Positions 58,754 to 64,000 of a stretch of 64,000 bases of DNA are shown here, piece after piece. The notes beneath the pieces are model-generated. The model searched no databases. It had not been told where the DNA came from and saw only the letters and a list, made by a program, of their open reading frames with translations. The stretch is taken from assembly GCF_002483235.1 (NCBI RefSeq), contig NZ_DLHN01000020.1, positions 1-64,000 on the forward strand. Direction: 5' to 3'. This stretch comes from Pedobacter glucosidilyticus. GTDB taxonomy: Bacteria; Bacteroidota; Bacteroidia; Sphingobacteriales; Sphingobacteriaceae. How positions within the stretch are numbered: the stretch's first letter is position 1; each line of letters begins with the position of its first letter. The translations under genes were made by a program, and so were the position numbers.

Positions 58754-60589
58754 ATGAAACTTGTTATAGCCGAAAAACCATCTGTTGCCCGCGAACTCGC
58801 AAAAGTTTTTGGAGCCACCAATAAAAAAGGGGGTTATATAGAAGGAAAAGGCTATAGTTTTACTTGGGCATTTGGTCATTTATTGCAATTAGCACCTCCA
58901 CAAGATTATGGTTTTTACGGCTGGAAACAGCAAAACTTACCCATGCTTCCGCATAAATTTAAGTTGGCTGTAAGAAAAATTAAAACCAAAGATGGACTGG
59001 TAGAAGACCCTGCTGTAAGAAAGCAATTAGACGTTATCAAAGCCTTGTTTGACGAGTGTACGGAAATTATTGTTGCTACTGATGCCGGGCGAGAAGGAGA
59101 GCTCATCTTTCGATATATTTACTATTATTTGAAATGTAAAAAGCCTTTTCGCCGTTTATGGATTTCTTCCCAAACAGATGCCGCTATTAAAGATGGTTTT
59201 AGAAACCTCAAACCCGGGTCTGATTATGATACTTTATTTAATTCTGCCCACTGCCGCTCAGAGTCTGATTGGTTGGTAGGGATGAATGCTACTCAAGCTT
59301 TAAGTATTTCGGCAGGAAACAAAGCCGTACTTTCTTTAGGTAGGGTGCAAACACCAACCTTAGCCATGATTTGCCAGCGCTATCTTGAAATTCAACAATT
59401 TGTACCTCAAATATATTTTCAAGTAGCCATACAACTAAATAAAGACGGACATCTTTTTAGAGCTATTTCAGCAATCAATTATAAAACCAAAGAAGAAGCA
59501 GAAACTGTTTTAGGTCAAGTTTTAGATGTTGCAGCTGGGCATCCAACAGGTGGGCATATCACCAAAGTTGAAGCAAAAGCTAAAAAAGAACCACCACCAC
59601 TATTACATGATTTAAGTAGTTTACAACAAGAAGCTAATAAGAAAAAAGGTTACACTGCCGACCAAACACTGGGTATTCTACAACAATTGTATGAAAGTAA
59701 ATTGGTTACTTATCCGCGTACCGGAAGCAGATATATTGGTGATGATATTTATGCAGGTATACCAGCTTTGATAGCCAAGTACCAGCAACACCCACAATTT
59801 GGTAAACAAGCAGAATACCTAGCAACCATAAAATTAAACAAGCGAAGTGTTAATGCTAAAAAAGTAACAGACCACCACGCTATTTTACCAACTGGCGAAA
59901 ATGCCGGCTATTTATCAGAAGATAAGCAAGCTGTTTATGATATGGTTGTTGGTCGTATGTTAGAAGCTTTTCATCAAGAGTGTATCAAAGAAACAACTAA
60001 AATAAGTGTAAGCTCCGGGGCTGATTTTATAGCTAACGGTACGGTGATACAATCTGCGGGTTGGCGTTCTGTTTTTAATGACCCCGATGATGAAAAGAAA
60101 GAGGGCGAAAACGCTTCTTTACCAAAAGTAGCTCAAGACGAGTATTTACCTGTTACCAATAAAGCCGTTTTAGAAAAACAAACCAAGCCTAAGCCTTTGT
60201 ATACCGAGGCGACTTTACTTAAAGCATTAGAAACTTGCGGTAAAGATATAGAAGATGAAGAGCTGCGTTACGCCATGAAAGAAAGTGGTTTAGGTACACC
60301 TGCTACCCGGGCATCCATCATAGAAACATTAATTAAACGAGAGTATATCGGTAGGGAGAAAAAGAATTTAGTGCCTACAAAGAAAGGATTAGCCGTTTAT
60401 GAGGTGGTAAAAGATAAAAAGATAGCGCATGCCGAGCTTACAGGACAATGGGAAAAGCGTTTAGAAGAAATAAGATCTGGTGCTTCTGTCCAGGATTTTA
60501 AAGCAGAAATAACAGCTTACACCAAAACCATCACACAAGAGCTACTGGCTGCTGGGCAAGGTTTACATCAAATTTTGCAAGAAGCGTAA
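58754..60589 (+). CDS. topB: DNA topoisomerase III
   Basis: 611 residues. Type IA topoisomerase that decatenates and relaxes DNA. The Toprim domain is at the N-terminus (MKLVIAEKPSVARELAKVFG; TDAGREGELIFRYIYY), and YSLGRVQTPTLAMI-like VLSLGRVQTPTLAMI follows. The catalytic Tyr320 is in VTYPRTGSRYIG. DHHAILPTG and SGLGTPATRASIIETL complete the core. The C-terminus stops soon after the core (QGLHQILQEA), so the zinc-finger tail found in some longer relatives is absent. Confidence 0.95.
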   Translation: MKLVIAEKPSVARELAKVFGATNKKGGYIEGKGYSFTWAFGHLLQLAPPQDYGFYGWKQQNLPMLPHKFKLAVRKIKTKDGLVEDPAVRKQLDVIKALFDECTEIIVATDAGREGELIFRYIYYYLKCKKPFRRLWISSQTDAAIKDGFRNLKPGSDYDTLFNSAHCRSESDWLVGMNATQALSISAGNKAVLSLGRVQTPTLAMICQRYLEIQQFVPQIYFQVAIQLNKDGHLFRAISAINYKTKEEAETVLGQVLDVAAGHPTGGHITKVEAKAKKEPPPLLHDLSSLQQEANKKKGYTADQTLGILQQLYESKLVTYPRTGSRYIGDDIYAGIPALIAKYQQHPQFGKQAEYLATIKLNKRSVNAKKVTDHHAILPTGENAGYLSEDKQAVYDMVVGRMLEAFHQECIKETTKISVSSGADFIANGTVIQSAGWRSVFNDPDDEKKEGENASLPKVAQDEYLPVTNKAVLEKQTKPKPLYTEATLLKALETCGKDIEDEELRYAMKESGLGTPATRASIIETLIKREYIGREKKNLVPTKKGLAVYEVVKDKKIAHAELTGQWEKRLEEIRSGASVQDFKAEITAYTKTITQELLAAGQGLHQILQEA

Positions 60590-60643
60590 TAAATATATTT
60601 AATTAGAGCTATAAAGGTTATGGCATTCTTAAATAACCTATAT

Positions 60644-61981
60644 TTAATCTATCTCATAACGCTCTATTTTAGCATAAAGCGTTTTTCTATCAATATTTAA
60701 AAGTTTAGCTGCCTTAGATTTATTATATTTTACTTTCTCTAAAGTTTGTGTAATCAAAAGTTTTTCATTTTGCTCGTTAATTGCTTTTAAATCTGATGTA
60801 GGATCTTGTTGAACGGCTTGTTGCCTGTTTACCGTGAATAACATTTCATCCGGTAAAGCGCTTACTTCTGCCGTTTCTGTAAGGCTTAAAAGTACCATTC
60901 TTTTAATCACATTTTTAAGCTCTCTTAAGTTTCCTGGCCAAGAATAGCGTAGCAATAAATCTTTAACTTCTGGTGATAGCAGTTTTACATTTCTTTGCAA
61001 TTCTTGATTAGAAAGTTTGATAAAATGAGCAATAAAAAGCTCTAAATCTTTTCCTCTTGCTCTTAACGGAGGTAATTGAATTTTAAACTCGTTTAAACGG
61101 TGGTAAAGGTCTTCTCTGAAATCTCCACGAGCTACGCTATCTATTAAATCATCATTGGTAGCCGTTAAAATTCTAACATCAACTTTAATTTGTTTGGTGC
61201 TTCCTAAAGGTTGTATAGTTCTTTCTTGCAACGCTCTTAATAACTTTACCTGCACTTCATAACTTAAATTACCAACCTCATCCAAAAATAAAGTACCGCC
61301 ATTAGCAACTTCAAATTGCCCTTTTTTATCTTGTAAAGCACCTGTAAAAGCACCTTTAACATGTCCAAAAAGCTCGCTAGCAGCTAAATCTTTAGATAAA
61401 GCCCCACAGTCTATAGCTATAAAGGGTTTATGGTTTCGGTTGCTTTGGGTATGGACAGTTCTTGCGGCATATTCTTTTCCTGTTCCACTTTCTCCCTGAA
61501 TAATAACCGACATATCCGTGGGGGCAACCAAATCTATATAACTGTATAATTTATTAGCCTCTGGGCTATTGCCTTTTATAATGGTATCAGGACTAGTACT
61601 TTTTTTAGGTAAACTTTCTACTTTTTTATTCAAAGCATTACTCATAATCATGAGTAATTCATCAGGATTAACAGGTTTAGTGATGTAATCAAAAGCACCT
61701 AGTCGCATTGCTTTAACAGCCGTTGGTACATCGTTGAAACTGGTCATGATGATAGCAGACATTCCTAAATTTTTGTGGGCAACATGGTTTAAAATGTCTA
61801 AACCTGTACCATCTGGTAAACGGTAGTCTAGCAATAATAGGTCAAAAGAGTTCTCATCAAGCAGTTTAAGACCATTTTTGATGGTATTTGCTGCTTCTAC
61901 CACATGTTGGTGTTTTTTTAAAAAACCTTGTAAGAGTTGTGAAAAAGTAATATCGTCTTCAACGATAAGTATTTTTGCCAT
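60644..61981 (-). CDS. NtrC-type sigma-54 response regulator
   Basis: 445 residues from ATG 61981. Receiver domain 1-120 with phosphoacceptor D52 (LLLLDYRLPDG) and K102 (YITKPV). AAA+ domain: Walker A GESGTGKE (163-170), the sigma-54 contact loop GAFTGA (210-215), Walker B LFLDEV (231-236). A Fis-type HTH ends the protein (NKSKAAKLLNIDRKTLYAKI). It activates sigma-54 promoters when phosphorylated. No histidine kinase is adjacent, so it is an orphan here. A longer reading to 62026 is rejected. Confidence 0.94.
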   Translation of the reverse strand: MAKILIVEDDITFSQLLQGFLKKHQHVVEAANTIKNGLKLLDENSFDLLLLDYRLPDGTGLDILNHVAHKNLGMSAIIMTSFNDVPTAVKAMRLGAFDYITKPVNPDELLMIMSNALNKKVESLPKKSTSPDTIIKGNSPEANKLYSYIDLVAPTDMSVIIQGESGTGKEYAARTVHTQSNRNHKPFIAIDCGALSKDLAASELFGHVKGAFTGALQDKKGQFEVANGGTLFLDEVGNLSYEVQVKLLRALQERTIQPLGSTKQIKVDVRILTATNDDLIDSVARGDFREDLYHRLNEFKIQLPPLRARGKDLELFIAHFIKLSNQELQRNVKLLSPEVKDLLLRYSWPGNLRELKNVIKRMVLLSLTETAEVSALPDEMLFTVNRQQAVQQDPTSDLKAINEQNEKLLITQTLEKVKYNKSKAAKLLNIDRKTLYAKIERYEID

Positions 61982-62004
61982 AAAAACCTGTACTGTACGA
62001 GCTG

Positions 62005-62040
62005 AAAAACACAAAAGCCGGACCAAAGTCCGGCTTTATG
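62005..62040 (-). terminator. Terminator of the DTTKQ-repeat protein gene
   Basis: A perfect 10-bp stem AAAGCCGGAC / GTCCGGCTTT (62014-62037) with a 4-nt loop. On the minus strand it is followed by TGTGTTTTTC. Confidence 0.8.
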
Positions 62041-62076
62041 CGTCATTTATGTGTGTTAATTGTTAAAATGATTGAT

Positions 62077-62499
62077 TTATTGTACTACTTTACCGTCTGC
62101 GCCAATTCTGATAGCTCTTACTTCCTCACCTTTTTTTACCTCAATTTGGTAATACTCTTTATCTTCTGATTTAACCAAAGTTGCTGAGCTTGGAATCCAT
62201 TCTTTAAATAAATCTGCCTGTAAAGTGGTTTTTACTGCCTCTGGAAGATCTTCCATATTTACTGGAGTAGATTGCTCTGCGGTTTGAGTATTTTGTTTGG
62301 TGGTGTCTTGCGCAACCTCACTATACATAGACTCTTCTTGCTTTGGTGCAGGTGTTTGTTTAGTAGTATCCTGTTTCACCGTGTCTTGTTTGGTGGTGTC
62401 TTGTAAAGCAAATGATCTGTCAAAAGATAATGATTTTGCTTCTGCTGTTGCTAATCCTGCGAACGCTAATACTGCTGCTGATAAAATGAACTTTTTCAT
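62077..62499 (-). CDS. Exported protein with DTTKQ repeats and PepSY-like C-terminus
   Basis: 140 residues with a signal peptide (MKKFILSAAVLAFAGLATAEA). A low-complexity linker has near-repeats QDTTKQ, QDTVKQ, QDTTKQ and later AQDTTKQ. The C-terminal 55 residues (LPEAVKTTLQADLFKEWIPS, EDKEYYQIEVKKGEEVRAIR, IGADGKVVQ) have the layout of PepSY-like/beta-lactamase-inhibitor-like folds. It is probably periplasmic. The function is unknown. The next minus-strand gene downstream is the NtrC-type regulator, but a terminator separates them. Confidence 0.78.
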   Translation of the reverse strand: MKKFILSAAVLAFAGLATAEAKSLSFDRSFALQDTTKQDTVKQDTTKQTPAPKQEESMYSEVAQDTTKQNTQTAEQSTPVNMEDLPEAVKTTLQADLFKEWIPSSATLVKSEDKEYYQIEVKKGEEVRAIRIGADGKVVQ

Positions 62500-62685
62500 A
62501 ACTTATATATTTTAAATTTTAATGTTTAACAATACAAACCTATGTTTGATAATGATGCCAAATCATAATTTATAATATAAGTTTCTGATAGTTAGATTTT
62601 TATAATATAAGTGATTGTTTCTTGATTGTAGATAAACTCCACACTTTGTTGCATCATACAACGATTTACTTACTTCATAACCAGT

Positions 62686-63600
62686 TTAAACTTCGCCTTT
62701 TACTTCTTCAAGTTTGAATTTATAGGCCATACTGCTGGTTTTAATAGGTAATTTAAGCTCTTCGCTCATAGTTTGTATAAAACAAGCTCCGTAGTAAAAA
62801 ATAAAGGACGAATAGAAAATGTATAACATCACCAATAAAATGGCACCAGAAGTACCATAAATTTCATTAATATTAGAGTTGATGAGTGCTGTTTTCAGGA
62901 TGATTTTTCCGATAGTAAATAAAATCGCTGTAAAAGTGCTTCCTAAAAAACTAATACGCCAATAAGGTTTTCCATCAGCAATAAACCTAAAAGCAATGCT
63001 AAACCAAGTAGTAGCTACGCTTAAAAATATCAATTCGTTAAGAAAATTACCTAAAATAGGCAGGTAACCAAATTCTTTTTCCAGATATATTCTTATCCCT
63101 TCTAATAGAAAAACTACAAACAATAAAAAACCACCTAAGCTAATGATACCTAAAGATTTTGCCCTTTGTCTGATATGGAATTTAAAACCGGGATGTTCTT
63201 TTACCTTGATACTCCATAACTGGTTAATGGTATTTCTGATGATGACAAATAGGGTAGTAGAAACAAAGAGCAAAAAAATAAACCCCAAAACGGTGATGTA
63301 CCACGTTTCGCTCATGGCGTAAATATTTCTTAAAATGCTCCTGATTTCATCTGCGCTAACAGTTCCTATATTTTCAGAGAGTTTCTCCAGGATATTTTGT
63401 CCAAATTCTCTTCGGTTAAAAAACATCCCAAACACTTGTAAAAGCACAATAATGATAGCCGGTAAGGCAAAAGTTGCGAAAAAAGCTGTAGAAGCGGCCA
63501 GTCTTAAAGGGTCGTTTTTCTTAAAATTATCAAAAGCAAGTCTGGCAAATAAGGTAAAATGTTTTAAATGCTTTATAAATCTCTTTCTTTTAGATTCCAT
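62686..63600 (-). CDS. YihY/BrkB family membrane protein
   Basis: 304 residues with six membrane helices. Family pattern: FARLAFDNFKKNDPLRLAAS, TAFFATFALPAIIIVLLQVF, WYITVLGFIFLLFVSTTLFV, NQLWSIKVKEHPGFKFHIRQ, AKSLGIISLGGFLLFVVFLL, and YGTSGAILLVMLYIFYSSFI near the end. YihY proteins (formerly called RNase BN or BrkB) have no confirmed activity. Inner membrane. It is divergent from proB, 108 bp apart. Confidence 0.9.
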   Translation of the reverse strand: MESKRKRFIKHLKHFTLFARLAFDNFKKNDPLRLAASTAFFATFALPAIIIVLLQVFGMFFNRREFGQNILEKLSENIGTVSADEIRSILRNIYAMSETWYITVLGFIFLLFVSTTLFVIIRNTINQLWSIKVKEHPGFKFHIRQRAKSLGIISLGGFLLFVVFLLEGIRIYLEKEFGYLPILGNFLNELIFLSVATTWFSIAFRFIADGKPYWRISFLGSTFTAILFTIGKIILKTALINSNINEIYGTSGAILLVMLYIFYSSFIFYYGACFIQTMSEELKLPIKTSSMAYKFKLEEVKGEV

Positions 63601-63708
63601 ACCATGAGTTAAACAAAAATAGAACCACTAAAAAAGCAGCTTTAATTGCACTGATTTAACCTAATTCAATTCAAATTTTTATAGTTTTACGCTTCAAATA
63701 AAAAGAGA

Positions 63709-64000
63709 TTGAAGAAGCCCATAATCGTTATCAAATTTGGTTCGGCCTCCATTACTACTAATAAAGGAGAGCTTGATGAACTGGTAGTGAGTGAAATAGC
63801 CCGTCAGATTGCCCAATTGCATCAAAATTATAATATTGTTTTAGTTTCTTCTGGTGCTGTAGCGGCAGGTAAAAAGCATTTACAACAATATGCAGGCACT
63901 TTAATAGAGCGTAAAGCAGCAGCAGCCATTGGTAACCCTTTATTATTACAAACTTATTCTAAATATTTTGCTCCTTTTCAGTTAGCAATTGCCCAAAGTT
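63709..64000 (+). CDS. proB: Glutamate 5-kinase, N-terminal part (cut by window end)
   Basis: The frame from TTG 63709 gives KKPIIVIKFGSASITTNKGE, later IVLVSSGAVAAGKKHL and ERKAAAAIGNPLLLQTYSKY, running open to base 64000. These are the kinase nucleotide and substrate loops of ProB (VVKxGSxxxT, SSGAVAxG, AAxGQxxL). It phosphorylates glutamate in proline synthesis. A purine-rich AAAAAGAGA just before the TTG could serve as the ribosome site; no in-frame ATG is near. About 97 codons are visible. Confidence 0.9.
   Translation, partial: MKKPIIVIKFGSASITTNKGELDELVVSEIARQIAQLHQNYNIVLVSSGAVAAGKKHLQQYAGTLIERKAAAAIGNPLLLQTYSKYFAPFQLAIAQS

Overview
The window is AT-rich chromosomal DNA of a Bacteroidota bacterium, most like a Pedobacter-type Sphingobacteriaceae. 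The evidence is of several kinds. Several genes, and the SRP RNA, are preceded by the Bacteroidetes -7 promoter box TAnnTTTG, two of them with a TTG box about 19-21 bp further upstream. The Omp85 protein is a lipoprotein (TamL type). Several small families are ones usually met in this phylum (DUF2795, DUF5362, DUF5808, DUF6702, DUF4199, head-GIN). Secreted polysaccharide hydrolases are abundant.

Layout. 0-0.3 kb: tail of an ISL3/ISAon1-type transposase and tRNA-Arg. 0.4-8.8 kb: housekeeping and ion transport (asnS, a YciO-like protein, two tandem nhaA genes, a LolD/MacB-type ABC ATPase, PduO-type cobalamin adenosyltransferase, two small proteins). 8.9-23.6 kb: carbohydrate genes. These are uxuA divergent from a GH2 enzyme; a tight operon of a TuaH-like glycosyltransferase, UDP-galactopyranose mutase and a GH1::RmlD fusion; a GH51 arabinofuranosidase; and a GH20 hexosaminidase with a PA14 domain, with ychF between the last two. 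23.6-26.5 kb: a lipoprotein, an ECF sigma factor with a membrane protein, and a formylglycine-generating-enzyme-like lipoprotein.

26.5-32.2 kb and 38.5-41.3 kb are accessory blocks of single-gene cassettes and broken genes. Long imperfect palindromes (about 130-175 bp, attC-like in shape) separate the cassettes, and short inverted boundary motifs (GTTAGCGGT/ACCGCTAAC or GTTAGCAGAT/ATCTGCTAAC) flank the genes. The first block is bracketed by inverted 17-bp repeats. Cargo includes a secreted alpha/beta hydrolase, an STM3941-like membrane protein, a GNAT acetyltransferase, a HEPN/zinc-ribbon protein and a frameshifted HigA-like antitoxin. No integrase is visible in the window. Between the blocks lie trxB, an outer-membrane barrel, a GIN-domain lipoprotein, a UMF1-type MFS protein and a lutA-like gene.

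41.4-64 kb returns to core genes: M1 peptidase, HupE/UreJ protein, DUF6702, two DEAD-box helicases, alaS, tRNA-Cys, a SpoU methyltransferase, tamL, a patatin/barrel protein, SRP RNA, fsa, topB, an NtrC-type regulator, a YihY protein and the start of proB. At 49.0-49.9 kb a RAYT-type (REP-associated) tyrosine transposase follows five 25-bp repeats, each carrying a hairpin, and two inverted copies of the hairpin core. All three accessory insertions lie between the 3' ends of converging genes. The strongest candidates for something undescribed are the integrase-less palindrome-bounded cassettes, the HEPN/Zn-ribbon protein carried in one, and the glf / GH1::RmlD operon.
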